DNA from: Flavobacterium sp. TR2
GTDB lineage: Bacteria > Bacteroidota > Bacteroidia > Flavobacteriales > Flavobacteriaceae
Assembly (NCBI RefSeq): GCF_025252405.1
Contig: NZ_CP104307.1
Location: 3,286,001-3,350,000 of the forward strand
DNA: 64,000 nucleotides
Direction: 5' to 3'
Part shown: one piece after another, positions 45,783 through 55,232 of the stretch
How the letters are laid out: every line of letters begins with the position of its first letter
How positions within the stretch are numbered: position 1 is the first letter of the stretch
The notes under the pieces: generated by a model
Database searches by the model: none
Seen by the model: only the letters and a program-made list of their open reading frames with translations
What the model was told of the DNA's origin: nothing
Position numbers and translations under genes: made by a program

Positions 45783-46724
45783 ATGAAAATACTCCTTGTA
45801 GGACCTGGAATTATGCCAATTCCATCAGACGGTTGGGGTGCTATTGAAACACTTATTTGGAATCAGAAAATATATTGCGAGGCGCTTGGCCATAAAGTTG
45901 ATATTTTAAACAAAGGAGGATTGAAGGCTGCAGTATTGGCTAAACCTTGGAGTTATGATGTTGTGCATCTGCATTTTGATCCGCTGACAAAATTTTGGGA
46001 CACACTTTCTATCTATTTCGGATTTAAATTATTCATTACAAGCCATTATGCTTATGCTGCTTTTCAAAAGAAATGGGATTGCGGATATGAGATTACTTTT
46101 AAAAATTTGATGAAAAGCAAACGTTTGATTGTTTTTAGTCAAGAGATATCAAATGTATTTCTAAGCAACGGATTTAAGGGAAAAATTGAAGTGCTTCCTA
46201 ATGGTGTCGAAATGAAACAGTTTTCATTTAAAGAAAAGACTTTGTATAAAAAGGCAATTTATCTAGGCAGAATTGAAGCAAGGAACAGGCAAAATGAAGT
46301 AACTAGAAAAATTGTAGAAAAAAGAAGCATAATTTGTGATTTTGTCGGTCCAATAGGCACTCCTGATTTTAAAGTTGATCATAAATATGTCAATTATTTG
46401 GGCGAATGGAATAGGGCCGAAGTGCATGAAAACCTAACAAATTATTCCTGTTTAATATTATTTAGTGATGGAGAGGCGCACCCTTTAGTGGTATTAGAAG
46501 CAATGGCAGCGGGACTTTCACTTGTGATTTCAAAAGAAGCCTCTGCCAACTTAGACCTTAGTCTTCCGTGGGTATATGTATGTGATACCATTGATGAAGT
46601 CTTAGAAAATGCAGAAAAAGCGATAAATGAAAATGGTCTCTATCGGAAGCAAATACGAAAATATGCAGAAGAAAATTTCGATTACTCCATCATAGCTCAA
46701 AAATACATTGAAATAATTAGCTAG
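45783..46724 (+). CDS. Family GT4-like glycosyltransferase
   Basis: The 313-residue protein has the GT-B fold: a Gly-rich N-terminal start (LLVGPGIMPIPSDGWGAIET), an SHYAYAAF segment, YLGRIEARNRQ at the start of the second domain and the donor-binding ExxPLVVLEAMAAG motif near residue 240. It transfers a sugar from a nucleotide donor to an unknown acceptor. It is short for the family (often 350-400) but both lobes are present. No other cell-surface polysaccharide genes lie nearby. Confidence 0.85.
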   Translation: MKILLVGPGIMPIPSDGWGAIETLIWNQKIYCEALGHKVDILNKGGLKAAVLAKPWSYDVVHLHFDPLTKFWDTLSIYFGFKLFITSHYAYAAFQKKWDCGYEITFKNLMKSKRLIVFSQEISNVFLSNGFKGKIEVLPNGVEMKQFSFKEKTLYKKAIYLGRIEARNRQNEVTRKIVEKRSIICDFVGPIGTPDFKVDHKYVNYLGEWNRAEVHENLTNYSCLILFSDGEAHPLVVLEAMAAGLSLVISKEASANLDLSLPWVYVCDTIDEVLENAEKAINENGLYRKQIRKYAEENFDYSIIAQKYIEIIS

Positions 46725-46811
46725 ATATTTAAAATTTTATAAGTTTATAGTTATCATTAAACTCTCATGATAATCCAATAGTGCCTCATTTAATTTTAAA
46801 GATGCTTTTTA

Positions 46812-47531
46812 ATGATTTATAGTCAAGCAAACTTTCCAGAAATACATTCGCAACGCAATTTAGGAGCTACAATTTTAATGTATGCATTGTTCGGACTTTT
46901 GAGTGTTGCAATGCTTTCTTTATTTGTTGCAATTCCTCTAAGCATTCAGCTGGAGCACAATAGCCGTTTGTCTAATGGAGAGATAATTTTCAATTGTATC
47001 TATTTTCCTTTACTTCTTTTGGGCATTTGGGCTCTTTATAAAAACTACCAAAAGCAAAGGCTGAAAAAAGTTACTTTGATCTCTGTAGATCGTTTCGGTC
47101 TGCATCACCACCAGTTTGATGGAAAGATTCAAAGCGTTTTGTACAAAGATTTAGAAGCCAGTACAGAGGCTTATGTAAGCGATATTGATCGAAAAACGGG
47201 AACAAAATATACCGCTGGGTATATTTTTGGTTTTAAAGAAGGCAAACGCATTCCCATTCATTTTGCCACATCCGAGAATGGATTGTCTTATTTGCCCAAG
47301 AATAAAAATCAGTTAACGGCTCATTTCTTGCAGGGAGTTGCTTTATTTTGTCCTCATATAAAAGTTTCTAAAGTCGTTTATGCCGATTATTTTATAAACC
47401 CTGAGACTTTCGAATTCAATGTAAAAGCGCAAAGAATTACGTATTTGATCATTTTTATACTACTTATGATCATTCTGCTAGCAATCGATCTGTTTACAAA
47501 ATATGCAAAAGGATTTTCGGTATTGTTCTAA
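46812..47531 (+). CDS. Hypothetical membrane protein, 239 aa
   Basis: I do not recognise this protein. It has two N-terminal membrane helices (about residues 25-48 and 60-78), a soluble domain with a PH-like or bPH-type beta pattern (about 85-200) and a third helix near the C-terminus (about 213-230). It starts 87 bases after the glycosyltransferase stop and may be separately expressed. Confidence 0.7.
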   Translation: MIYSQANFPEIHSQRNLGATILMYALFGLLSVAMLSLFVAIPLSIQLEHNSRLSNGEIIFNCIYFPLLLLGIWALYKNYQKQRLKKVTLISVDRFGLHHHQFDGKIQSVLYKDLEASTEAYVSDIDRKTGTKYTAGYIFGFKEGKRIPIHFATSENGLSYLPKNKNQLTAHFLQGVALFCPHIKVSKVVYADYFINPETFEFNVKAQRITYLIIFILLMIILLAIDLFTKYAKGFSVLF

Positions 47532-47619
47532 ATGCAAATTATTAAAATTCTCAGATTTTAACTTATCTTCGCTGTTTATAGATTTTTGAAAAACATTTTA
47601 CACCTTTAAAACTTCATTT

Positions 47620-49044
47620 GTGAAAAATAATAATGATGCCGCAGAAGACAATCAGCTTAAACGCGGGCTGACTAACCGCCACATTCAATTAATTGCCCTA
47701 GGCGGATCAATAGGAACAGGTCTTTTCCTTGGCATTGGACCAGCGGCTGTATTAGCAGGACCGTCTGTAATTTTAGGATATGCCATTGCCGGAATCATCG
47801 CTTTTTTTATTATGAGACAGCTTGGCGAAATGGTTGTCGAAGAACCTGTTTCAGGAAGCTTTAGCTATTTTGCTTATAAGTATTGCGGCTCTTTTGCTGG
47901 TTTTGCATCCGGTTGGAATTATTGGATTTTATATATTCTGGTGAGTATGGCCGAACTCACAGCCATTGGTGTTTACGTGCAGTTTTGGTGGCCTGAAATT
48001 CCGCTTTGGGCATCCAGTTTATTTTTCTTTCTCGTTATTAATGCGCTGAATTTTGCCTCTGTAAAAGTGTACGGAGAAACTGAATTTTGGTTTTCTATCA
48101 TAAAAGTTGTCGCCATTATAGCCATGATTCTTTTTGGAACTTACCTGCTCGTAAGCGGTACGGGAGGAGAACACGCTACAATTCATAATTTGTATAACGA
48201 TGGAGGTTTCTTTCCAAAAGGTTTCTTCGAAAAAACGGCAAATGGCAGCTTTCAAGGTTTATTGTCTGCAATGGCGCTAATTATGTTTTCTTTTGGAGGT
48301 TTAGAACTAATCGGAATTACGGCAGCTGAGGCTGAAAATCCAGAAAAGAACATCCCAAAAGCAACCAATCAGGTTATTTATAGAATTCTTATATTTTATG
48401 TTGGAGCCTTGGTTATTTTATTTGCGTTATCGCCTTGGAGACAGATTACAACAGACAGCAGTCCGTTTGTAATGGTTTTTCAAAACTTAAACGGAATGGA
48501 GTTTGAGCTGTTTGGCAACAAAATATACTTTACACGTCTTATTGCCAATGTGCTTAATCTCATTGTATTAACCGCAGCTTTATCAGTGTATAACAGCAGT
48601 GTGTACAGCAACTCGAGAATGTTATTTGGTTTAGCTGATCAAGGCAGTGCTCCTAAGTTTTTAAAGAAGCTAAACAAACAATCGGTGCCAATTAATGCTA
48701 TTTTAATTTCTTCCTGTTTTGCAGCCATCTGTATTTTAATCAATAAAGTAATTCCAGAAGAAGCCTTTAGTATTTTAATGTCTTTAGTGGTGTCGTGTTT
48801 AGTTATAAACTGGGTTATGATCTCGTATACGCACCTGCAATTTAGACGCACAAAAGACAAAGCGAACATTAAAACCAAGTTTGCTTCAATATTTTATCCA
48901 GTAAGCAATTACATCTGTTTTGTGTTCTTATTAGGTATTTTATCTATCATGTGGATGACAGACATGAAGTTATCTGTAGAATTAATTCCGATATGGCTAG
49001 GCATTCTTTTTGTATTTTATAAAATTTTTAAAGTAAAAAAATAA
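47620..49044 (+). CDS. Amino acid permease (APC superfamily, AAT family)
   Basis: The 474-residue protein begins with a GTG start and shows about 12 membrane helices with the AAT-family opening motif ALGGSIGTGLFLGIG, followed by GPSVILGYAIAG and the EEPVSGSF helix. Family members take up aromatic amino acids, lysine, proline, GABA or others with protons; specificity cannot be read here. It is 3.1 kb downstream of the hydroxylysine-type locus, so uptake of hydroxylysine or lysine is possible but unsupported. Confidence 0.88.
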   Translation: MKNNNDAAEDNQLKRGLTNRHIQLIALGGSIGTGLFLGIGPAAVLAGPSVILGYAIAGIIAFFIMRQLGEMVVEEPVSGSFSYFAYKYCGSFAGFASGWNYWILYILVSMAELTAIGVYVQFWWPEIPLWASSLFFFLVINALNFASVKVYGETEFWFSIIKVVAIIAMILFGTYLLVSGTGGEHATIHNLYNDGGFFPKGFFEKTANGSFQGLLSAMALIMFSFGGLELIGITAAEAENPEKNIPKATNQVIYRILIFYVGALVILFALSPWRQITTDSSPFVMVFQNLNGMEFELFGNKIYFTRLIANVLNLIVLTAALSVYNSSVYSNSRMLFGLADQGSAPKFLKKLNKQSVPINAILISSCFAAICILINKVIPEEAFSILMSLVVSCLVINWVMISYTHLQFRRTKDKANIKTKFASIFYPVSNYICFVFLLGILSIMWMTDMKLSVELIPIWLGILFVFYKIFKVKK

Positions 49045-49052
49045 GAAGCTCT

Positions 49053-49086
49053 TAAAAATCCCATTTCACTAGAAATGGGATTTTTA
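49053..49086 (+). terminator. Terminator of the amino acid permease gene
   Basis: TAAAAATCCCATTT / AAATGGGATTTTTA form a stem with a flanking T tract. Confidence 0.8.
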
Positions 49087-49255
49087 ATTAAATATAGATT
49101 TATAAGAAAATTTATCTATTTAAATAATCAAAATATATGCTCATTTAAGTAGATTTGTCATAAATTCGATAAAAAAATGCAAAACTGTTTTGCATTAAAG
49201 TATATTAATATTCAAGTAGTTTGAAATTTTATCACAAATATAAATAGTTCTATCG

Positions 49256-49870
49256 ATGGAAAAATATAACCAAGACGTTACGGCTTACATTGCAAAAATG
49301 GCTGACTTTGCAAAACCTATTTTGAACCATTTGCGAGAAGTAATTTTTAGCACCTGTCCCGAAGTGGAAGAAAATATTAAATGGGGAACGCCTCATTATT
49401 CTTATAAAGGAGATCATTTAGTTATGATGGGCGGTTTTAAACAGCATTGTTCTTTTAGTCTATACAAAGCTGAATTGATGAAAGACAAGGAGATTCAAGC
49501 AAGTGTAAAAGCAGGTAAAAAATTTGGGTATATGGACAAAATCAAAGATTTGTCTGAGCTGCCAAGCAAAGAAATATTGGCCGCATATATTAGAGAGGCA
49601 ATGATTTTGAATGAAAATGGAACTGCTAAACCCAAACCAACAAAAGAAAAATCAACTGCAGAAGTTGTAGCTCCTCAAGAATTTATGGATGCCTTAAAAA
49701 AGGACAGCAAAGCAATCGAAATTTTTGAAAGCAAATCGCCGTCATTCCGTAAAAATTATATTATTTGGATTGCAGATGCAAAGACAGACGAAACTAGAAA
49801 TAAAAGAATTGCGCAAGCACTAGAATGGATTGCAGAAGGAAAAGATAGGTTTTGGCAATCCAAGAAATAA
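49256..49870 (+). CDS. DUF1801 / YdeI (OmdA) family protein
   Basis: The 204-residue protein combines an N-terminal DUF1801 domain (about residues 15-115: LRxVIFSTCPEVEENIKWGTPHYSYKG) with a C-terminal YdeI/OmdA-type segment (about 135-200: APQEFMDALKKDSKAIEIFE, RKNYIIWIADAKTDETRNKRI). YdeI-type proteins have been tied to resistance to cationic peptides, but the mechanism is unclear. A TAGATTTG (49150-49157) about 100 bases upstream may be its -7 box. Confidence 0.85.
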   Translation: MEKYNQDVTAYIAKMADFAKPILNHLREVIFSTCPEVEENIKWGTPHYSYKGDHLVMMGGFKQHCSFSLYKAELMKDKEIQASVKAGKKFGYMDKIKDLSELPSKEILAAYIREAMILNENGTAKPKPTKEKSTAEVVAPQEFMDALKKDSKAIEIFESKSPSFRKNYIIWIADAKTDETRNKRIAQALEWIAEGKDRFWQSKK

Positions 49871-49900
49871 TCATAAAAAAACAACATTATAAACGAGTAC

Positions 49901-50599
49901 ATGACCAATATATTTTCTGATAACAGCCAAATTGGAGTAGTATCTACCTTCTCCGAACTTGTGCAAACCAATTTCAAAGATGAGATGAATGCGCTTTGCT
50001 GGTACAGAAACTTAGAGGGCGACTTCAAAGAAATTGCAGACAAGTTATCGTTAAAAGAAAATATAACAGAAGTTTTTCCTGAAGACTTAAAAGCGCTTCA
50101 ACTCTCAGAACAAGGAAGCATCGCAAGAGAAACAATTTTAAATGATTTGCAATTATTAGCCGATTTTGGAGCTTCGCCTTCTCTTAATTTACTGAAGTGC
50201 TACGAACGCGACGATGAATTTGACTTCATATCTACTGATGTGTATTCGTTTCATGTCGATCGTTCGCCCATTGCAACAGATACTTTTTTATGCACCTATC
50301 ATGGAGCGGCAAGCGATATTGTTTCTAATCCTCAAGCAGAACAAAAAATCCTGATTCCAGAAATTCGAGCAAAACTGAAAGAGCTTCATGATGGAGCAGA
50401 AGAGGAGTTTGAAGACTTTTTGAAAGAAAATTATTTTGATTTGCATTATCAGGTACACGCCAATGCCAAGCCTATTAACTTAGGCACAGGACATCTTTGG
50501 CGTCTGGCTGTGGATCATCCAAAACAAGAAGTGCAGCCCTGCATTCATAGAGCGCCACTAGAAAACGAAGGAGAATATCGTTTGTTACTTATTTGTTGA
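49901..50599 (+). CDS. DUF1826 domain protein
   Basis: The 232-residue cytoplasmic protein fits DUF1826: a conserved FHVDRSPIATDTFLCTYHGAAS segment in the middle and GTGHLWRLAVDHP with nearby HRAPLE near the C-terminus. The His residues suggest a metal or cofactor site. No activity is known. It lies 30 bases after the YdeI-type gene and 27 bases before the MEDS gene. Confidence 0.7.
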   Translation: MTNIFSDNSQIGVVSTFSELVQTNFKDEMNALCWYRNLEGDFKEIADKLSLKENITEVFPEDLKALQLSEQGSIARETILNDLQLLADFGASPSLNLLKCYERDDEFDFISTDVYSFHVDRSPIATDTFLCTYHGAASDIVSNPQAEQKILIPEIRAKLKELHDGAEEEFEDFLKENYFDLHYQVHANAKPINLGTGHLWRLAVDHPKQEVQPCIHRAPLENEGEYRLLLIC

Positions 50600-50622
50600 G
50601 GAAAATTAATTACGTATATTTG
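50592..50622 (+). promoter_or_regulatory. Promoter directly before the MEDS gene
   Basis: TTTG (50592-50595), 19 bases, then TATATTTG (50615-50622) is an excellent consensus match. The ATG at 50627 is about where transcription would begin, so the mRNA may be leaderless. The -33 box lies in the last codons of the DUF1826 gene. Confidence 0.6.
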
Positions 50623-50626
50623 AGCT

Positions 50627-51262
50627 ATGACTAAAGAAACTTCTTTTACGGTATGTGGAGAACCATTGACAGCTCCAATGCACATTTGCGGTTTTTTCGA
50701 TTCCAGAGAACAGCAATATGAAGTAATCATTCCTTATATCATGGAAGGATTGAAAGCAAATGATAAAGTAATTAATATCCTTGAAGGAAACCGTCATGGG
50801 GAGCACTGCCGTTGCTTAGCCGATAATGGAATATCTATTGCCGAAAAACTGTCAACTGGCCAATTGGAAGTACTAGCTTCTGAGAATTCTTATATAAAGG
50901 ATGGAGAGTTTGCTGCCGAAAAAATGTACAAAATGCTCGAACAGACTTTATTATCAGCTTCAAGAGCGGGTTATGATAGTGTTAGAGCGTGCGGCGATAT
51001 GGTATGGGCTCTCAAGAACCTACCAGGAACCGAAGAACTTTTAGAGTACGAGGCTAGACTGAACTTGCTTACTCCGCAACATTCAGTTTCATTAATTTGT
51101 ATGTACGATATCAGCAGTTTCAGCCAAAGTGCGCTCACAGATATATTGCTGACACATCCTTATGTGATCAAGGATGGAAAAATTAGCAAAAACCCGCATT
51201 ATGTAGAGCCTCTAGAATTGCTTTCTAGTCTTACTTCTCGAACTGGTGCGCTTAAATCCTAA
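50627..51262 (+). CDS. MEDS-domain sensory protein
   Basis: The 211-residue protein is a stand-alone MEDS (DcmR-sensory type) domain: HICGFFDSREQQYEVIIPYIMEGLKANDKVINIL at the start and RACGDMVWALKNLPG with ICMYD later. In other bacteria MEDS domains sense redox or chlorinated ligands, usually fused to a kinase or regulator; here no output domain is present. The protein probably acts through a partner. The 51263-51574 gap downstream shows no gene. Confidence 0.8.
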   Translation: MTKETSFTVCGEPLTAPMHICGFFDSREQQYEVIIPYIMEGLKANDKVINILEGNRHGEHCRCLADNGISIAEKLSTGQLEVLASENSYIKDGEFAAEKMYKMLEQTLLSASRAGYDSVRACGDMVWALKNLPGTEELLEYEARLNLLTPQHSVSLICMYDISSFSQSALTDILLTHPYVIKDGKISKNPHYVEPLELLSSLTSRTGALKS

Positions 51263-51574
51263 ATCCTATTTTTGGTTTAATTCAGCGATGAGTTAAGAAC
51301 TATGTCACACAATCAATGATGGCAGTTTAAATTTAAAACAGATAAAAATCCTACAAAAATAATATTAAATATAACAGAATGGGTAATTTTTGTTATATTT
51401 ATGCAAACGAACTGATTATGAGTGTGTAATGTTTTTATTGTTAATGAAAAAGCAGTATTCAGGGCTTATAAAAAAAAGTTAAAAACATTCTTTGTTTTAA
51501 AGTGGCACAATTCATGCCTACCGGAAGACCATGAATAATCAGAATGCTTAATCGGTATTCTAAAAAATTAAAAA

Positions 51575-52600
51575 ATGATGAAAAGATTTAAATGTATGTA
51601 TGTTTTTGTAGTAGTGTTATTATCAACATTCACGTACGGTCAGGAAAGTTTAAAAATGTTTGTAAAAGAAAGCAAAGTGCCATGTACAGGTGTGGGACCT
51701 ATGGAATGTCTACAGGTTAAGTACGATAACGACAAAGAATGGCAGCTTTTTTATGATCATATTGAAGGTTTTAATTTTGAAAAAGGAAATCGATATGAGA
51801 TAATGGTAACGAGAACAAAAAGGCAAGAACCGATTCCTGCTGATGCTTCTGCATACCAATATAAATTGAAAAGCATTATTTCGAAAACCCCTGTAAGCAA
51901 GGAAAAAGGAATTTATAATACAAAAATGGTTTTGACTCAGTTAAACGGTAAAAAGATAAACAGCGGAAAAGCATTTATCACCATTAATGATGAAACTGGT
52001 ACAATAAGCGGTAAAAACGGATGTAATAATTTTAATGTAAAGTATACCAAGCTTTCTTCAAAAAATCAAATCAAGACCAATTCTCCTATGGGAACTTTAA
52101 TGGCTTGTGATAGCGAAAGCATGAAATTGGAACAAGATTTTAGCGCTGCAATAACCAATAAAAAGTTCAAAATTGTAAAGAAAAACAATAAAGTGCAGTT
52201 TAAAAACACTAAGAACAAAGTTGTTATGGAATTTTCTATACCAACTCAAAACGAGTTATGGGCTTTTATTGGAAAAAACAACTGGAAACTAATCGCACTT
52301 GAAAATGTTGGACAGGATTACGGAAAAGCTTCTATTAAGTTTAATGTGGCAGAAAAAAAGGTGAGCGGAAATACAGGTTGCAACAATTTCGCTGGAACTT
52401 ATGAAACTAGCGGTGATACTATTTCTTTTGATAAAATAGCAGCTACATTAATGGCGTGTATTGGTGAAGAAGGGAATAAAACAGAGCAAAAAATATTGTC
52501 TTATTTAAACAATAAAGACCTGCGTTTTGACGTAGCAGACCAAACGCTTAATTTTTATCTTAACGATAAATTGGTCATGATGTTTGGCATCACAAAATAA
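51575..52600 (+). CDS. Secreted DUF4377 / double META-domain protein
   Basis: The 341-residue protein has a signal peptide (about residues 1-22, ending TYGQ), a DUF4377 region (about 28-105: VKESKVPCTGVGPMECLQVKY) and two META/HslJ-like domains, each with the GxNxCNNF and TLMAC motifs (first GKNGCNNFNV and MGTLMACDS, second GNTGCNNFAGTY and AATLMACIG). HslJ-type domains are linked to heat or drug stress in E. coli. It starts with ATGATG; either Met works. It is exported to the periplasm or surface. Confidence 0.85.
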   Translation: MMKRFKCMYVFVVVLLSTFTYGQESLKMFVKESKVPCTGVGPMECLQVKYDNDKEWQLFYDHIEGFNFEKGNRYEIMVTRTKRQEPIPADASAYQYKLKSIISKTPVSKEKGIYNTKMVLTQLNGKKINSGKAFITINDETGTISGKNGCNNFNVKYTKLSSKNQIKTNSPMGTLMACDSESMKLEQDFSAAITNKKFKIVKKNNKVQFKNTKNKVVMEFSIPTQNELWAFIGKNNWKLIALENVGQDYGKASIKFNVAEKKVSGNTGCNNFAGTYETSGDTISFDKIAATLMACIGEEGNKTEQKILSYLNNKDLRFDVADQTLNFYLNDKLVMMFGITK

Positions 52601-52651
52601 ATCTGTTCTATAAGTCATCTTAAAATTGATGATGATTTATGAAAATTAATA

Positions 52652-52687
52652 AAAAAACCAGTGAAGTTGATTCACTGGTTTTTTTTA
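52652..52687 (+). terminator. Terminator of the META-domain gene
   Basis: AAAACCAGTGAA / TTCACTGGTTTT is followed by more Ts. Confidence 0.85.
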
Positions 52688-52716
52688 TGGATATAATTAT
52701 TTTAGCAATTCATGAA

Positions 52717-52950
52717 AGTTCAACTGAAAAACTGCGCAAATTTCACTAAACTGCACCCAAAAGGCTCTGACTTTTACAGAACATCTCAGGTATTTTAAAT
52801 GAGACGAAGCCTTACATAAACTATCAACAGATTTGGTTTAAAGTCGGAGACTTTAAGAAGTTAACATTTTTTAAATATATTTAGTTTGAAAAGCGCAAAG
52901 TCGGAGACATTTGCGCAGCTTTTCATAAGAATACTTCGGAGAGCAGTGAA
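52717..52950. repeat. GTCGGAGAC-type palindromic repeat, copy 1
   Basis: An element of about 230 bases holds an end with GTTCAACTGAAAAACTGCGC, an internal hairpin around TTTAAAGTCGGAGACTTTA, and another end with GCGCAAAGTCGGAGACATTTGCGCAGC followed by ACTTCGGAGAGCA. A related copy is at 54982-55232 and a fragment at 53517-53571. Confidence 0.65.
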
Positions 52951-53007
52951 TATTACTAATTTAATAAAAGAAAATTTTTATCAAGGACCTTCTAATTGTA
53001 ATTAAAT

Positions 53008-53475
53008 ATGAAAAAAAATATTTGTCTGTTAGTATTACTAACAATTAATCTGATAAGTGGACAAGAAAAATCAAATGATTATTTTGTTTTATATAAAGGC
53101 GGAGATAAGTATTTAAAACCAGTTAAATACATTATGTTTGATTCTGCCTTAAGTGAAAATAGAAAGAATGAAAAAAATGGCATAACATATTTTGGAATTA
53201 ATGATGAGCGATTCAAGTTTGATGTAAAAAAGAACAAAAAAGAAAGTTGCTCACTTGATGTTTTAGATAATATAAAACTTGAAAATCCAGCTAATTTGCA
53301 AAATGATGCATATAAGTTTTACAAAAAGAAAAAGGAAGAAGTGGAAAAAATAAAGAAAGTTAAACTTGCTTATCCACCAGCTGGATATCAAGCGTATTTA
53401 AAAATTTTTATACTTGAAAAAGTGAGAGATAAAATTTTTAAATACGAGGTTGATTGGGAGTATTCTAATTTTTAA
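53008..53475 (+). CDS. Secreted hypothetical protein, 155 aa
   Basis: The protein has a signal peptide (about residues 1-19, ending LISGQ) and a Lys-rich mature part with no motif I recognise. It is flanked on both sides by copies of the GTCGGAGAC-type repeat, so it could be a recent insertion. It lies in a small gene-poor stretch. Confidence 0.6.
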   Translation: MKKNICLLVLLTINLISGQEKSNDYFVLYKGGDKYLKPVKYIMFDSALSENRKNEKNGITYFGINDERFKFDVKKNKKESCSLDVLDNIKLENPANLQNDAYKFYKKKKEEVEKIKKVKLAYPPAGYQAYLKIFILEKVRDKIFKYEVDWEYSNF

Positions 53476-53516
53476 AATTAAGTAATCCTCTGTTCCATGA
53501 AGTGTTTAACTTTTTT

Positions 53517-53571
53517 CGAGCAGTTCAGAGACATCTGTGCAGCTTTTCATAAGAATACTTCGGAGAACAGG
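53517..53571 (+). repeat. GTCGGAGAC-type repeat, terminal fragment
   Basis: This segment matches one end of the larger element (TTCAGAGACATCTGTGCAGC, then CATAAGAATACTTCGGAGA). The rest of the 53476-53908 gap has no other feature that I can support. Confidence 0.6.
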
Positions 53572-53908
53572 TTTTTTTATTTAGCACTCACAAAACCCAC
53601 AAATTTTTAAATTATAGATGCAGCTTGGCGCAAACTTAGCTATCGAAAACCTTCGTAAACTGAATAGAAGGTTTAAACTGATGCTTTCATTTTAAAATAA
53701 GACACATAATTTTCTAGAAATATTATAAAATATGGTTTCATTTTATAATTTGAAACATAATTGAGCAGGTATTTTAGCTGAAAATCAGTTTTGTAAGATA
53801 ACTTTGGATAAGAATTAAGGCCTTAATACAGACGCTAATTATTTTTCAATTAAACTGACGGGCTTGAGAATAATAACTTCCCATTATTACAAACTAAAAT
53901 TTTAAATT

Positions 53909-54565
53909 ATGAAAAAGTATCATTTATTATCTGTCTTTTTTTTCTTTTCACTGGCAATGTCGGCGCAAAGCGCTCAGTCTTTTTTGCTTAACCTGTATGG
54001 AGGGTATACTTTTTCCGACAGAGTAGATTTTGATTCTTCTTACGCAAAGGTAGAAGATGGTTTTGAGTACGGTTTAGGTTTGGAATATTTTATAATGGAT
54101 AATGCTTCGATAGAATTGAAGTATAACAGACTTGATACCCATATGCCTCTGTATACAAAAGTTCGTATAGACAATGGCGCAAACACTATTCCTGCAGGAA
54201 CTCAGATTAACGCTGGCGATGATAAAGGTGCGATCAATTACATACTGGCAGATTATACGTATTACTTTGGCTCAAGCTCCCAAAAAGCGCTTCCTTTTCT
54301 TGGTGCGGGCTTAGGGGTTTCGATTCTTGAAACGCCAAGAAGCGGTAACGGAACTTATTTTGCTTGGGAGATTAAAGGCGGTGTGAAGGTAAAAACGAAC
54401 TCGCCATTGTCAATTAATCTTCACGCATATCTGCAGTCTATGTCTGCTGCTGTAGGATACGACTATTATTGGGACTACTATTGGGGACCAATAGCAGTTA
54501 ATGATTATGCATCAACATTTCAGTTCGGGCTTGGCGCTTCTCTAAGCTATGATTTCAGCAAATAG
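53909..54565 (+). CDS. Outer-membrane beta-barrel protein
   Basis: The 218-residue protein has a signal peptide (about residues 1-19, ending AMSAQ) and eight or so predicted strands of alternating hydrophobic residues, starting with FLLNLYGGYTFSDRVDF and ending in a C-terminal strand with a near-terminal aromatic (SYDFSK). It resembles the OmpW/OmpA-like small barrel domain group. Function unknown. Confidence 0.8.
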   Translation: MKKYHLLSVFFFFSLAMSAQSAQSFLLNLYGGYTFSDRVDFDSSYAKVEDGFEYGLGLEYFIMDNASIELKYNRLDTHMPLYTKVRIDNGANTIPAGTQINAGDDKGAINYILADYTYYFGSSSQKALPFLGAGLGVSILETPRSGNGTYFAWEIKGGVKVKTNSPLSINLHAYLQSMSAAVGYDYYWDYYWGPIAVNDYASTFQFGLGASLSYDFSK

Positions 54566-54615
54566 TCACTAGTTTTTGGACAAAATATTAAAAGCATTTA
54601 TTTTTGAATGTTTAT

Positions 54616-54650
54616 AAAAAAGACAGATATAAAAATATCTGTCTTTTTTT
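54616..54650 (+). terminator. Terminator of the outer-membrane barrel gene
   Basis: AAAAGACAGATAT / ATATCTGTCTTTT with a 4-base loop is followed by Ts. Confidence 0.8.
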
Positions 54651-54690
54651 ATAGAGGTTTGTTATTTGTATTTGGAGATATATTCCAAAA

Positions 54691-54917
54691 TCAATCAGTG
54701 TAATCTACTTTAATTTCTTGACTGCATTCTGAGTCGCTTTCAGGTTTTTCATCCCAGCTTCCCCAATCTCCTTGATAGACTTTTAAGCAGATTAGGTTTC
54801 CATTTTCCTTCAAAAAAAAATAAAAACATCTTTAGACGAAGTGGGAGAGACCGTAATTATTAATTCTCCATTTGCATCAAAACTTATTTTTGGGATTTCT
54901 AGGTTTTCAGTTTGCAT
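54691..54917 (-). pseudogene. Small gene broken by frameshift in a 9-A run
   Basis: ATG 54917 opens a frame (MQTENLEIPKISFDANGELI) that stops soon after a run of nine As on the plus strand (54812-54820). One more base there would continue the frame through KENGNLICLKVYQGDWGSW to a TGA at 54691, giving a 75-residue acidic protein. I do not recognise it. The single-base shift is either real decay, phase variation by slippage, or a sequencing error. Confidence 0.6.
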
Positions 54918-54981
54918 CCTTTTTAGTTTTTTGATTAGTAGTCTGTTGGTTTAAAAGTAGTAATTCATGATGAATTGTAAC

Positions 54982-55232
54982 TCAGGCAGCGCAAATGTCT
55001 CCGACTTTGCGCTGCCCATCTTCCTCTTTAAAAAACGCAAACCTCTAAAAGTCTCTGACTTTAAAACCAAATTTAATACAAATTATAGAGATTTAAGCAT
55101 TTCTATTTTTTAATAAGTGATCGCAAAAAGTCAGAGACTTTTATCATGGCTGTAATTTCTAAGGTGAAAAAAAATTGCGCAAAGTCAGAGACATTTGCGC
55201 AGCTTTTTCAGTTGAACTCTTCGGAGAGCGGG
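54982..55232. repeat. GTCGGAGAC-type palindromic repeat, copy 2
   Basis: This element has the same modules as copy 1: an inverted GCGCAAATGTCTCCGACTTTGCGC at one end in two parts, the AAAGTCTCTGACTTT module inside, and CTTTTTCAGTTGAACTCTTCGGAGAGC at the other. It runs into the 3' part of the gene at 55185-55385. Confidence 0.65.

Noticed and set aside
47620..49044. Dedicated hydroxylysine permease
   Set aside because: The family is right for amino acids but three unrelated genes separate it from the locus and nothing in the sequence fixes its substrate.
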